Below are positions 1 to 6,277 of a stretch of 6,383 nt of DNA, in pieces. A model generated the notes under the pieces. It did not search any database. It worked only from the letters and a program-made list of their open reading frames with translations, and had not been told where the DNA came from. The translations under genes were made by a program, and so were the position numbers. Origin of the DNA: an uncultured Corynebacterium sp. GTDB lineage: Bacteria; Actinomycetota; Actinomycetes; Mycobacteriales; Mycobacteriaceae. The stretch's first letter is position 1, and each line of letters begins with the position of its first letter. Where the stretch lies: contig CALZCR010000110.1 in assembly GCA_945631445.1 (NCBI GenBank), positions 1-6,383 of the forward strand, in the 5' to 3' direction.

Positions 1-2
1 GC

Positions 3-566
3 CACCAGGACGCCCTTGGTGCTCACCTGGATGCCCACCACCTGGCCGCCCACCTGGTGGTGCGGGAAAACCAGCCGCTGGCCGCGGCCGGAATGTTCGT
101 CTCGCCGCTGGCCGGACGCCTGGAGTCCGCCATGCAGACTCAGCTCGACCGGGATTTCCATGCGGTCGTGGAAGAGTGGGCGGCGGGGCCGGGAAAGCTC
201 AACCCGATGCGTTTCGCCGACTCGGCGATCAACACCGCGGAGCACTTCATCCACCATGAGGACCTGCGCCGCGGCGGAGGACTGGAGGAATGGGCGCCGC
301 GTGATTTCTCGCAGGCGGTCGACGACCAGCTTTATTCGGCGTTGTCGACCATGGCGCGCGGACTGGTGAAGGGTTCGGAGAAACCGGTGGTGTTTGTGGC
401 CGGCGGGCGTAAGCCGGTCGTGGCGGCCCGGGGCCGGGGCGTCGCGGAGCGCGGTGATGACGTCGTCCGGGTCAGTGGCGAACCCGGCGAGCTGTTGTTG
501 TGGGCGTTTGGCCGAGACGCCGTCGAGGTCGCCGTCGAAGGGGACGTCGCTGCAGTGAGTCGTTAA
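3..566 (+). CDS. TIGR03085-like putative metal-binding protein (5' end missing)
   Basis: The reading frame is open from the window edge, so the start codon and probably a few tens of N-terminal residues are missing; 187 residues are visible. The fragment fits the actinobacterial TIGR03085 family, part of the DinB / mycothiol-dependent maleylpyruvate isomerase superfamily of four-helix-bundle proteins that often bind a divalent metal. Supporting motifs, numbered from the first visible codon, are AAHLVVRE (about 15-22, with His17), [21 protein letters not shown] (77-90, with His81, His84 and His85) and a C-terminal [13 protein letters not shown] segment. The histidines in the first and third motifs are plausible metal ligands by superfamily analogy, but this is not shown here. 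The substrate is unknown. A GTG at 57 is an internal valine, because the family motif AHLVVRE runs through it. The gene ends 68 bases before ftsK and is co-directional with it. Confidence 0.85.
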   Translation, partial: HQDALGAHLDAHHLAAHLVVRENQPLAAAGMFVSPLAGRLESAMQTQLDRDFHAVVEEWAAGPGKLNPMRFADSAINTAEHFIHHEDLRRGGGLEEWAPRDFSQAVDDQLYSALSTMARGLVKGSEKPVVFVAGGRKPVVAARGRGVAERGDDVVRVSGEPGELLLWAFGRDAVEVAVEGDVAAVSR

Positions 567-598
567 AGCGGGCGCCGCCGCGAGAAGGTGTGGCGGAT

Positions 599-634
599 GT
601 GAATAGAGGGAATAAAGACACTAAAGTGGCTCGT
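599..634 (+). promoter_or_regulatory. Candidate ftsK promoter driving a leaderless message
   Basis: TAAAGT at 622-627 fits the actinobacterial -10 pattern TANNNT. Seven bases separate it from the ATG at 635, so transcription would begin at or next to the A of the start codon. A weak -35 candidate, GTGAAT at 599-604, lies 17 bases upstream of the -10. No Shine-Dalgarno sequence sits at a useful distance from ATG 635; the purine run at 605-610 is too far away. The 68-bp gap after the upstream gene leaves room for an independent promoter. This is inferred from sequence spacing only. Confidence 0.5.
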
Positions 635-3600
635 ATGTCTGTGAAGAACACGACGAAGAAGTCCGCCACGTCCGCGAAGAAGAAACCGGCCCCCCGGTCC
701 TCGACGCGTTCTTCCGCACGCCCGGGAGGTCGAACCAAGACCAGCCCACGGGTGTCCAGACCCTCCGGCCCGTCCACTAAAACGGACCTGACCGCCGCCC
801 ATCGCGCTGCCGCCACCTCCACAGAGAGGACCGGCAGCGCTTTTAGGCCGGTGGGGGAGGGCATCAGCACCATCTTCGGCGCCGCCGCCCGCGGAGTCGG
901 GTCCCTGACCCGGGGAGTGTCCTCGCTGGGCAGATCGCCCCGCGGCCGGGCCGACGAGGAGCTGGATCTTGCCGAGACCACCGTCATCAGCCAGAAGGAT
1001 GCATCAGTGAGCGATGAGAAAGCCGCCCGCAAACCCGCGCGTCCGCGCCGTCGGCGGGCGGAGAGTTCGGAGACGGCCCCGGCCAGTCGCCGCGCGGCCA
1101 AGGCCGACGTCGCTGACGATCCGGAGCAGGGCGATGAAGCGCGCCCCGGGCCGAGCCCGGACGCCATCGGCCTGCTGCTGCTCGCCCTGGCTGCCATCCT
1201 CGGCGCCTCCGTGTGGCTGAACGTCGCCGGACCCGTCGGCGAAGTCATCGCCTCCGGCGTGCACTTGGTCATCGGCGCCGGCGCGCTGCTCCTGCCGATC
1301 GCGCTGATCGCGCTCGCCGTCGTTCTCATGCTCGGCCTGCACCGCAACCGGGAGACCAACGGCAGGGTCGCCCTCGGCGTGGCCATCATCCTGGTCGGGA
1401 TGCTCGGCCTGATCCACGTCTTCGCCGGTGACCCGGAGGCGTGGGAAGGCCGGATGAACGCCGGCGGGGCGGTCGGCGCCTGGACTGGTGGCCTGCTGGC
1501 CGCCGCATTCAGCCCGTACGTGGCCATTCCACTGCTGATCCTCGTGATCGTCTATGGCGCGCTGAAAGTCACCGGCATCACCGTGCGCCAAGGAATCGAC
1601 GCCTTGGCCGAGATGTTCCGGGAGCACCGCGAAGCCGCCCTCCTCGACGATGACAACGACGATCTGTACGGAGACGTCGACGACGAGATTGAGGAGCTGG
1701 CGGCCGGACGCGGAACCTCGCGTCGCCGTGCCCGCCCGCGTCCGGCGCCGGCGGCGTCCCCGATGGAGAATTACCCGCCGGACGAGACGGCCCGCGCCGC
1801 GGAACAGGAGCAGGCGCACGAGGCTTCGGCCCCGCGCCGACAGCCGGTGGCGCGCCGCCCGAAGCAGAGTCCGGTCCCGGAGCCCCCGGCAGGTGACGAG
1901 ACGCCGGACACGAATGAGTTTCCGCCGGTGGCCGCCAGCCGCCCGCAGGAGGCCCACCCACCGGCCGAGCCGGAGAGCGACGCCGTCAACGTGGCGCAAG
2001 AAGGAATGCGCCGGGCCCGCAGCGCGTACTCTAAAAAGCAGGCTGCGGCCCTCCCCGCCAGCGCCGTTCCGGCCAGCACCCCGAAAAGCGAGCTGGCCAA
2101 GCAGGAACAGGGACAGGAGGAAGCGCGCCCGGAAACCGGCGCCCGCGCCGTGGAGCCCGCCGGTGATTACGTGCTGCCCTCCACGCAGCTGCTCATCCCG
2201 GGTGACGTGCCCAAGACCCGCACCGAGGCCAACGACCGCATGATCGAGGCCATCACCGACGTCTTCGAGGAATTCAACGTCGACGCCGCGGTCACCGGGT
2301 TTTCCCGCGGACCGACCGTCACCCGCTATGAGGTCGAGCTGGGCCCCGGCGTCAAGGTCTCCAAGATCACCAACCTGCAGTCCAACCTGGCGTACGCCGC
2401 CGCGACCGACAACGTCCGGCTGTTGACCCCGATTCCAGGCAAGTCCGCGGTGGGCATCGAGGTGCCCAACGCCGACCGCGAAATGGTGCGGCTGGCGGAC
2501 GTGCTCGAGGCACCGAAGGTGATGGCGAACGAAGATCCGATGGTCATCGGCTTGGGCAAGGACATCGAGGGCGAGTTCGTCTCGCATTCGGTGCAGAAGA
2601 TGCCGCACCTGCTGGTCGCCGGTTCCACCGGTTCCGGTAAGTCCGCTTTCGTCAACTCTTTGTTGATGTCGGTGCTCACGCGCGCGACCCCGGAGGAGGT
2701 GCGCCTGATTCTGGTGGACCCGAAGATGGTGGAGCTGACCCCGTACGAGGGCATCCCGCACCTGATCACCCCGATCATCACGCAGCCGAAGAAGGCGTCG
2801 GCCGCGCTGCAGTGGCTGGTCGAGGAGATGGAGCAGCGCTACATGGACATGAAGTCCGGTCGGGTGCGCCACATCAAGGACTACAACGCCAAGGTCAAGG
2901 CCGGGGAGATCCAGGCTCCGGCGGGTTCGCAGCGTGAGCTGGCCCCGTACCCCTACATCATCTGCGTGGTCGACGAGTTGGCGGACTTGATGATGACCGC
3001 GCCGAAGGAGATCGAGGAATCGATCGTCCGCATCACCCAGAAGGCGCGTGCGGCCGGCATCCACCTGGTGTTGGCCACCCAGCGCCCGTCCGTCGACGTG
3101 GTCACCGGCCTGATCAAGACGAATGTGCCGTCGCGTCTGGCTTTCGCCACCTCCTCGCTGACCGACTCGCGCGTCATCCTGGACCAGGGCGGAGCGGAGA
3201 AGCTCATCGGCATGGGCGACGCGTTGTTCATCCCGCAGGGCGCCGGCAAACCGCAGCGGCTGCAGGGCGCGTTCGTCACCGACGAAGAAATTGAGGCGGT
3301 CGTCGAGGCCGCCAAGGCACAGGCGTCGCCGACCTACACAGAAGGCGTCACCGACGACAAGTCTTCGGAGGCTAAGAAAGAGATCGACGAGGACATCGGC
3401 AAGGACATGGACGACCTGCTGGAAGCCGTCGAACTCGTCGTCACTTCCCAGCTGGGGTCCACCTCGATGCTGCAGCGCAAGCTGCGTATCGGCTTCGCCA
3501 AGGCGGGCCGGTTGATGGACCTGATGGAATCCCGGGGCGTGGTGGGCCCGTCGCTGGGTTCGAAGGCGCGCGACGTGCTGGTCAAACCGGAAGACTTGGA

Positions 3601-3829
3601 CACGATGTTGTGGGTGATCAAGGGCGCCGACCCGGCGGAGGCGCCGCAGGAGGTACGTGACGAATGGGCGGCCGCCGCCGGGGAGGACACTTCTGGCGAG
3701 GAAACCGGATCGACGCCCGCGGGCGGGCCAGCCCCTGCCGGAGACCAGGAGGCGGCGGACGCGGAGGAGACCGGGGAGCAGCCCCGGGTGGTCACCGCCA
3801 CCTACAATCCCACGGGTGGCGCGGTCTGA
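635..3829 (+). CDS. ftsK: DNA translocase FtsK
   Basis: This encodes a 1064-residue septum-anchored, ATP-driven double-stranded DNA pump that clears chromosome termini from the division site and, in the family, activates XerCD at dif. From N to C terminus it has a basic Lys/Arg/Ser-rich cytoplasmic region (1-174, with an [10 protein letters not shown] helix near 85-95). Four or five membrane segments follow (about 177-199, 214-237, 245-264 and 279-310). Next come an acidic patch (338-354) and a Pro/Ala/Glu-rich linker to about 511. The motor alpha domain starts near Y512. The RecA-like beta domain carries Walker A GSTGSGKS (663-670), Walker B IICVVDE (775-781) and ATQRPS (814-819). A winged-helix gamma domain (926-983) has [20 protein letters not shown] and is followed by an 81-residue acidic tail. 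I chose ATG 635 ([10 protein letters not shown]) because it follows a -10 box at leaderless spacing. The frame is open back to 500, and GTG 626 is an in-frame alternative. The motor motifs are intact. Confidence 0.97.
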   Translation: MSVKNTTKKSATSAKKKPAPRSSTRSSARPGGRTKTSPRVSRPSGPSTKTDLTAAHRAAATSTERTGSAFRPVGEGISTIFGAAARGVGSLTRGVSSLGRSPRGRADEELDLAETTVISQKDASVSDEKAARKPARPRRRRAESSETAPASRRAAKADVADDPEQGDEARPGPSPDAIGLLLLALAAILGASVWLNVAGPVGEVIASGVHLVIGAGALLLPIALIALAVVLMLGLHRNRETNGRVALGVAIILVGMLGLIHVFAGDPEAWEGRMNAGGAVGAWTGGLLAAAFSPYVAIPLLILVIVYGALKVTGITVRQGIDALAEMFREHREAALLDDDNDDLYGDVDDEIEELAAGRGTSRRRARPRPAPAASPMENYPPDETARAAEQEQAHEASAPRRQPVARRPKQSPVPEPPAGDETPDTNEFPPVAASRPQEAHPPAEPESDAVNVAQEGMRRARSAYSKKQAAALPASAVPASTPKSELAKQEQGQEEARPETGARAVEPAGDYVLPSTQLLIPGDVPKTRTEANDRMIEAITDVFEEFNVDAAVTGFSRGPTVTRYEVELGPGVKVSKITNLQSNLAYAAATDNVRLLTPIPGKSAVGIEVPNADREMVRLADVLEAPKVMANEDPMVIGLGKDIEGEFVSHSVQKMPHLLVAGSTGSGKSAFVNSLLMSVLTRATPEEVRLILVDPKMVELTPYEGIPHLITPIITQPKKASAALQWLVEEMEQRYMDMKSGRVRHIKDYNAKVKAGEIQAPAGSQRELAPYPYIICVVDELADLMMTAPKEIEESIVRITQKARAAGIHLVLATQRPSVDVVTGLIKTNVPSRLAFATSSLTDSRVILDQGGAEKLIGMGDALFIPQGAGKPQRLQGAFVTDEEIEAVVEAAKAQASPTYTEGVTDDKSSEAKKEIDEDIGKDMDDLLEAVELVVTSQLGSTSMLQRKLRIGFAKAGRLMDLMESRGVVGPSLGSKARDVLVKPEDLDTMLWVIKGADPAEAPQEVRDEWAAAAGEDTSGEETGSTPAGGPAPAGDQEAADAEETGEQPRVVTATYNPTGGAV

Positions 3830-3832
3830 GCT

Positions 3833-3854
3833 GGCCGCAGGTAAAAATGCGGTC
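3833..3854 (+). terminator. Weak hairpin just after ftsK
   Basis: GGCCGCA (3833-3839) pairs with TGCGGTC (3848-3854), giving seven base pairs with one G-T wobble and an A-rich loop. It starts four bases after the ftsK stop. There is no T tract after it, so it is at best a weak or factor-assisted terminator. Read-through from ftsK into the TerC leader is therefore plausible. Confidence 0.25.
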
Positions 3855-3859
3855 ACGGG

Positions 3860-3890
3860 ATGACTGTTCCGCCGTAGATTCGACTACACT
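3860..3890 (+). promoter_or_regulatory. Candidate promoter for the riboswitch-terC transcript
   Basis: TACACT at 3885-3890 matches the -10 consensus at four of six positions and fits TANNNT. A -35 candidate, ATGACT at 3860-3865 (or TGACTG at 3861-3866), lies 18-19 bases upstream. The predicted start at about 3896-3898 falls just before the first paired bases of the aptamer at 3904, as expected for a promoter dedicated to the riboswitch leader. The -35 is weak, and no experimental start is known to me. Confidence 0.5.
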
Positions 3891-3900
3891 GGCACACCGT

Positions 3901-4035
3901 GGTGGAGGGGAGTACCCCGAACACGGCATGCACCGTCAGCACGGACGGCGTGCCCCGCATAGGGCGGGGCATGGCCACCCGGTCATGTCGGCCCCGCGGC
4001 CTGGAACGAGGTCGCGGGGTGGGGGAGACCTCCGG
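3901..4035 (+). ncRNA. yybP-ykoY (manganese) riboswitch aptamer
   Basis: The leader carries the hallmark 5' segment GGAGGGGAGTA (3904-3914) and the 3' segment GAGACCTCC (4025-4033). GGAGG (3904-3908) pairs with CCTCC (4029-4033) to close the basal stem, as AAAGG/CCUUU does in well-studied members of the class. Between these lie several helices I can draw: GGCATG/CGTGCC with CCGTC/GACGG inside (3925-3954), CATGGCC/GGTCATG (3970-3987), an 11-bp hairpin CCCCGCG...CGCGGGG (3992-4019), and possibly CCCC/GGGG (3915-3918 with 4021-4024). An alternative, TGCCCCGC/GCGGGGCA (3951-3971), competes with the first helix. The class senses Mn2+ and frequently precedes TerC-family or other Mn2+ exporter genes, which matches the gene downstream. 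The class call rests on the motif pair and context; the detailed fold is inferred. Confidence 0.88.
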
Positions 4036-4063
4036 TCACGTTTCTTATTGATGCGACCGGAGG
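4029..4063 (+). promoter_or_regulatory. Expression platform: hairpin sequestering the terC ribosome binding site
   Basis: CCTCCGGTC (4029-4037) is perfectly complementary to GACCGGAGG (4055-4063), making a 9-bp stem with a 17-base loop. The 3' arm contains the Shine-Dalgarno sequence GGAGG (4059-4063), 12 bases before ATG 4076. The first five bases of the 5' arm are the same CCTCC that closes the riboswitch basal stem with GGAGG 3904-3908, so the two helices exclude each other. Ligand-bound aptamer should free the Shine-Dalgarno sequence; ligand-free RNA should bury it. The short AATTTT after the hairpin is too weak for a convincing intrinsic terminator, so translational control is the simpler reading. 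Confidence 0.75.
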
Positions 4064-4075
4064 GATAATTTTCTC

Positions 4076-5224
4076 ATGAGTGTTCCGCTATGGATTTGGG
4101 TGGTCACCAGCCTGGTGATCCTCGGCTTCTTCATCTTCGACTTTGTGTCGAACGCGCGCACGCCGCACGAGCCGACCTTGAAAGAGTCCACGTGGTGGTC
4201 GCTTTTTTACGTGGGTCTGGCGTTGTTGTTCGGCGTCGTCGTCTGGGTGCTCTGGGACGCAGAGCACGGACTGCAGTACTACACCGGTTATGTGACCGAA
4301 AAGGCCCTCAGCGTCGACAACCTCTTTGTCTTCGCGCTGATTTTTGCGGCGTTCAAGATTCCCCGTCGCTACCAGCAAAAAGTGCTGCTGATCGGCATCA
4401 TGATGGCCCTGTTCTTCCGCCTGATCTTCATTCTGCTGGGTGCGTCGCTGATCGCGGCCTGGTCTGACGTCTTCTACATCTTCGCGGCTTTCCTGTTGGT
4501 CATGGGCGTCAAGACGATCGTCGACGAAGCCCGCGACGCCGAGCAGACGGACCCGAAGGATATGCGGGTGATCAAGTGGCTGGGCAAGATCATCCCGATC
4601 TCGGACAGCTACAAGCGCGATAACCTGTGGTACCGGGACAAGGGCAAGCTGATCTTTACCCCGCTGTTCATCGCGCTGGTGGCCATCGGCCTGATCGACG
4701 TGGTCTTCGCACTGGACTCCATCCCGGCGATCTACGGCATCACGTCTGAGGCGTACCTGGTGTTCACCACCAACGCCTTCTCCTTGATGGGGCTGCGCCA
4801 GCTGTACTTCCTGCTGGACGGGCTGCTCGACCGCATCGTCTACCTGGCCTACGGCCTTGGCGCCATCCTGGCGTTCATTGGCGTGAAGCTGCTGCTGCAC
4901 GCCCTGCACGAGAACAACCTACCGTTCATCAACGGTGGCGAGGACGTTTCGGTACCCGAGGTCGGCACGCTGACCTCGCTCGTGGTGATCGTCGGGATCT
5001 TGGTGGTCACGGTGCTGCTGTCGCTGTGGAAGGACGCCCGCGACCGCGCCCGCGGCATGGTGTCGAAGGACAAGAACCTCAAGACCGACTACGACGACCA
5101 CGGCAACAAGCATTACGTGGACAAGGACGGTTACATGATCGACGAGGACGGCAACGAACTCGACTGGGACGGCAACGTGCTGACGGAAAAGGGCGGGGAT
5201 CCTTCCGCAGGCCATTACCACTAG
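4076..5224 (+). CDS. terC: TerC-family integral membrane protein, probable Mn2+ exporter
   Basis: This 382-residue polytopic membrane protein belongs to the TerC/Alx family (PF03741). Hydrophobic segments lie near 4-24, 42-60, 80-95, 103-127, 131-149, 192-220, 228-247, 254-277 and 299-318. The two family signatures are intact: EKALSVDNLFVFALIF (75-90, Asp81 in the membrane) and DVVFALDSIPAI (208-219, Asp208 and Asp214). TTNAFSLMGLRQLYF (231-245) and a GVKLLLHAL motif (269-277) are also present. The family was named for tellurite resistance, but characterised members act in Mn2+ efflux or metalation of exported proteins. The Mn2+ riboswitch upstream strongly favours a manganese role here. The start at ATG 4076 gives a membrane segment at once and has GGAGG upstream. 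The tail (319-382) is charged and carries three DxDG heptads (349-369), ending in HYH. The gene is monocistronic by context: a strong hairpin follows and the next gene is convergent. Confidence 0.95.
   Translation: MSVPLWIWVVTSLVILGFFIFDFVSNARTPHEPTLKESTWWSLFYVGLALLFGVVVWVLWDAEHGLQYYTGYVTEKALSVDNLFVFALIFAAFKIPRRYQQKVLLIGIMMALFFRLIFILLGASLIAAWSDVFYIFAAFLLVMGVKTIVDEARDAEQTDPKDMRVIKWLGKIIPISDSYKRDNLWYRDKGKLIFTPLFIALVAIGLIDVVFALDSIPAIYGITSEAYLVFTTNAFSLMGLRQLYFLLDGLLDRIVYLAYGLGAILAFIGVKLLLHALHENNLPFINGGEDVSVPEVGTLTSLVVIVGILVVTVLLSLWKDARDRARGMVSKDKNLKTDYDDHGNKHYVDKDGYMIDEDGNELDWDGNVLTEKGGDPSAGHYH
5120..5182 (+). repeat. Three 21-bp tandem repeats encoding DxDG heptads in the TerC tail
   Basis: Three adjacent 21-base units (5120-5140, 5141-5161, 5162-5182) share the frame GACnnGGACGG followed by ten less conserved bases. 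They encode DKDGYMI, DEDGNEL and DWDGNVL (residues 349-369). A degenerate preceding copy, DDHGNKHYV, lies at 340-348. The spacing is exact, and the acidic D-x-D-G pattern resembles short divalent-cation-binding loops. Whether it binds metal is an inference. Confidence 0.7.
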
Positions 5225-5240
5225 CGCGCGCCCCGCATAG

Positions 5241-5289
5241 GACGGCCCCGCCGCACCGCTGAGTTTGTCAGCGGTGCGGCGGGGCCGTC
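5241..5289. terminator. Perfect 22-bp stem between convergent genes, candidate bidirectional terminator
   Basis: The 22 bases at 5241-5262 are perfectly complementary to 5268-5289, with a five-base GTTTG loop. The stem is almost wholly G-C. It begins 16 bases after the terC stop codon and ends 14 bases from the stop of the opposing YciI-like gene, so it can serve both transcripts. Neither side has a T tract after the stem, so it is not a textbook intrinsic terminator. U-less strong hairpins of this kind are often proposed as terminators in GC-rich actinobacteria. Confidence 0.75.
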
Positions 5290-5303
5290 GGCGTCAGGGA
5301 GCG

Positions 5304-5606
5304 TTAAGAGTTCGACGGGAAAATGTTGATCACCGGGTTCCACTGGCGGATGCTGCGGCCCGCCAAGACCCCTTCCCGGTGAAAGGGGTCCTTGTCCATC
5401 AGCTCCACGGCGTCGTCGTAACCGGCGTGTTCGCCCAGCTGGAGCAGAATCAGCGCGGATCCGTGGCCGTCGTTGTACGGTCCGGAGGCGACCAATTTCC
5501 CTTGATCCTTGAGTGATCCCAAGAATTCGCGGTGGGCCGGGCGTAAGCGAGCGATGTCCTGGTCGCCGTCGGCGTAGGTGTAGTGCACTGCAAAGTAGTT
5601 CGTCAT
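5304..5606 (-). CDS. YciI-family (YCII domain) protein
   Basis: This small 100-residue soluble protein is the usual length for a single YCII domain, a dimeric alpha/beta ferredoxin-like fold. Recognisable elements are the N-terminal strand YFAVHYTY (4-11) and RPAHREFLGSLKDQGKLVASGP (22-43), with the conserved His25 and the SGP turn. Next are the strand SALILLQL (50-57), DKDPFHREGVL (71-81), with the conserved Asp-Pro-Phe at 73-75, and a last strand IRQWNPVINIF. In the family a His and an Asp form a putative active-site pair; His25 and Asp73 are the candidates. The biological substrate of most YciI proteins is unknown, so no reaction is assigned. It is convergent with terC and divergent from pgsA. 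The ATG at 5606 has no clear Shine-Dalgarno sequence and sits six bases from a -10-like TAGAAT, suggesting a leaderless message. Confidence 0.9.
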   Translation of the reverse strand: MTNYFAVHYTYADGDQDIARLRPAHREFLGSLKDQGKLVASGPYNDGHGSALILLQLGEHAGYDDAVELMDKDPFHREGVLAGRSIRQWNPVINIFPSNS

Positions 5607-5612
5607 GGTTTT

Positions 5613-5618
5613 ATTCTA
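5613..5618 (-). promoter_or_regulatory. -10 box of the YciI-like gene, leaderless spacing
   Basis: Read on the minus strand, TAGAAT (5618 to 5613) matches TATAAT at five of six positions. Six bases separate it from the ATG whose A is at 5606, placing the predicted transcription start on the start codon. No good -35 is visible about 17 bases further upstream, which is common in actinobacterial promoters. Confidence 0.55.
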
Positions 5619-5670
5619 GACGGCCCATATCGTTGAGCAGGTGAATCAGCCGGTATTACCCCCCGCCGGG

Positions 5671-5676
5671 TAGGGT
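5671..5676 (+). promoter_or_regulatory. -10 box of pgsA, leaderless spacing
   Basis: TAGGGT fits the actinobacterial TANNNT pattern. Seven bases separate it from GTG 5684, so transcription would begin at that codon. The same purine-rich stretch (AGGGTGG, 5672-5678) could instead be read as a Shine-Dalgarno sequence five bases before GTG 5684. Both readings support 5684 as the translation start. No good -35 is seen. Confidence 0.45.
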
Positions 5677-5683
5677 GGCCGAT

Positions 5684-6277
5684 GTGAATGCAGAATCGAC
5701 GCGCTCCGGCAGATCCTACTTTGAGGAGAATTTTAACCTGCCCAATGTGCTGACCAGCCTGCGCATTCTGTTTATCCCGTTGTTCGCTTTCTTGGTGATC
5801 CGCGGAGGCGATGAGCATCTCGGCTGGATGTGGGCGGCCTTCGGACTGTTCGTGGCGCTGATGATCACGGACAAGCTCGACGGCGACATCGCCCGCGCCC
5901 GTGACCTGGTCACGGACTTCGGCAAGATCGCCGACCCGATCGCGGACAAGGCCTTGATGACGACGGCCCTGGTGTGCCTGAACGTCATCGGCGTGTTGCC
6001 GGTGTGGGTGACCGTGGTGATCGTGATCCGCGAATTCGGCATCACCCTGTGGCGCATGGCGATGCTGCGCCGCGGCAAGGTGATGCCGGCGTCCAAGGGC
6101 GGCAAGCTCAAGACCGCGCTGCAGACCCTGGCCGTGGGCCTGTACCTGTGCCCGTTACCGGACTGGATGGAGACTCCCACCTTCGTCGTGATGCTCGCGG
6201 CCGTGGCGGTCACGGTGTTCACCGGCGTGCAATACCTGTGGGACGCCCGGTCCATGGAGCGACAGGGCCGGAACTGA
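5684..6277 (+). CDS. pgsA: CDP-diacylglycerol--glycerol-3-phosphate 3-phosphatidyltransferase (PgsA)
   Basis: The enzyme transfers the phosphatidyl group of CDP-diacylglycerol to glycerol-3-phosphate, making phosphatidylglycerol phosphate, the committed step to phosphatidylglycerol and cardiolipin, in the membrane. The complete CDP-alcohol phosphatidyltransferase motif DxxDGxxAR(x8)GxxxDxxxD is present: Asp63, Asp66, Gly67, Ala70, Arg71, Gly80, Asp84, Asp88. In the family these aspartates hold two metal ions and the last is the likely general base. An N-terminal NLPNVLTSLRI segment (18-28), the ASKGGKLKTALQT segment after the catalytic region and several hydrophobic helices fit PgsA. At 197 residues it has the usual length. 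I prefer GTG 5684, which lies at leaderless distance from TAGGGT; GTG 5675 is in frame but overlaps that box. Actinobacteria have several paralogues, such as phosphatidylinositol-phosphate synthase; the KLKTALQT segment and the cinA neighbour favour PgsA proper. The stop overlaps the next start by one base. Confidence 0.93.
   Translation: MNAESTRSGRSYFEENFNLPNVLTSLRILFIPLFAFLVIRGGDEHLGWMWAAFGLFVALMITDKLDGDIARARDLVTDFGKIADPIADKALMTTALVCLNVIGVLPVWVTVVIVIREFGITLWRMAMLRRGKVMPASKGGKLKTALQTLAVGLYLCPLPDWMETPTFVVMLAAVAVTVFTGVQYLWDARSMERQGRN

Noticed and set aside
500..634. N-terminal extension of ftsK back to an upstream start at 500
   Set aside because: It overlaps the end of the upstream gene in another frame, encodes an Arg-rich stretch, and lies upstream of the best -10 box at 622-627.
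854..861. GGGGAGGG, matching the E. coli KOPS pattern GGGNAGGG, inside ftsK and co-oriented with it
   Set aside because: In DNA this G-rich a few matches per window are expected by chance, and the corynebacterial FtsK orienting sequence need not be the E. coli one.
1004..3856. A 950-codon open frame on the minus strand opposite ftsK
   Set aside because: It mirrors the intact, motif-complete ftsK frame. Its translation is a low-complexity Arg/Gly/His/Asp-rich product with no recognisable domain, a typical shadow of GC-biased third codon positions.
4029..4073. Riboswitch hairpin read as an intrinsic terminator
   Set aside because: The 9-bp stem is followed by only a short AATTTT, while its 3' arm is exactly the Shine-Dalgarno region, so translational control explains it better.
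4088..4909. A 273-codon open frame on the minus strand opposite terC
   Set aside because: The product is a charged Asp/Gln/Arg/His-rich translation of complementary membrane-protein codons with no domain; it is a shadow of terC.
3952..5241. Direct repeat GCCCCGCATAGG at 3952-3963 and 5230-5241 flanking terC
   Set aside because: A 12-base identity between GC-rich hairpin sequences is expected by chance at this composition; there is no other sign of insertion such as inverted ends, a transposase or a composition shift.
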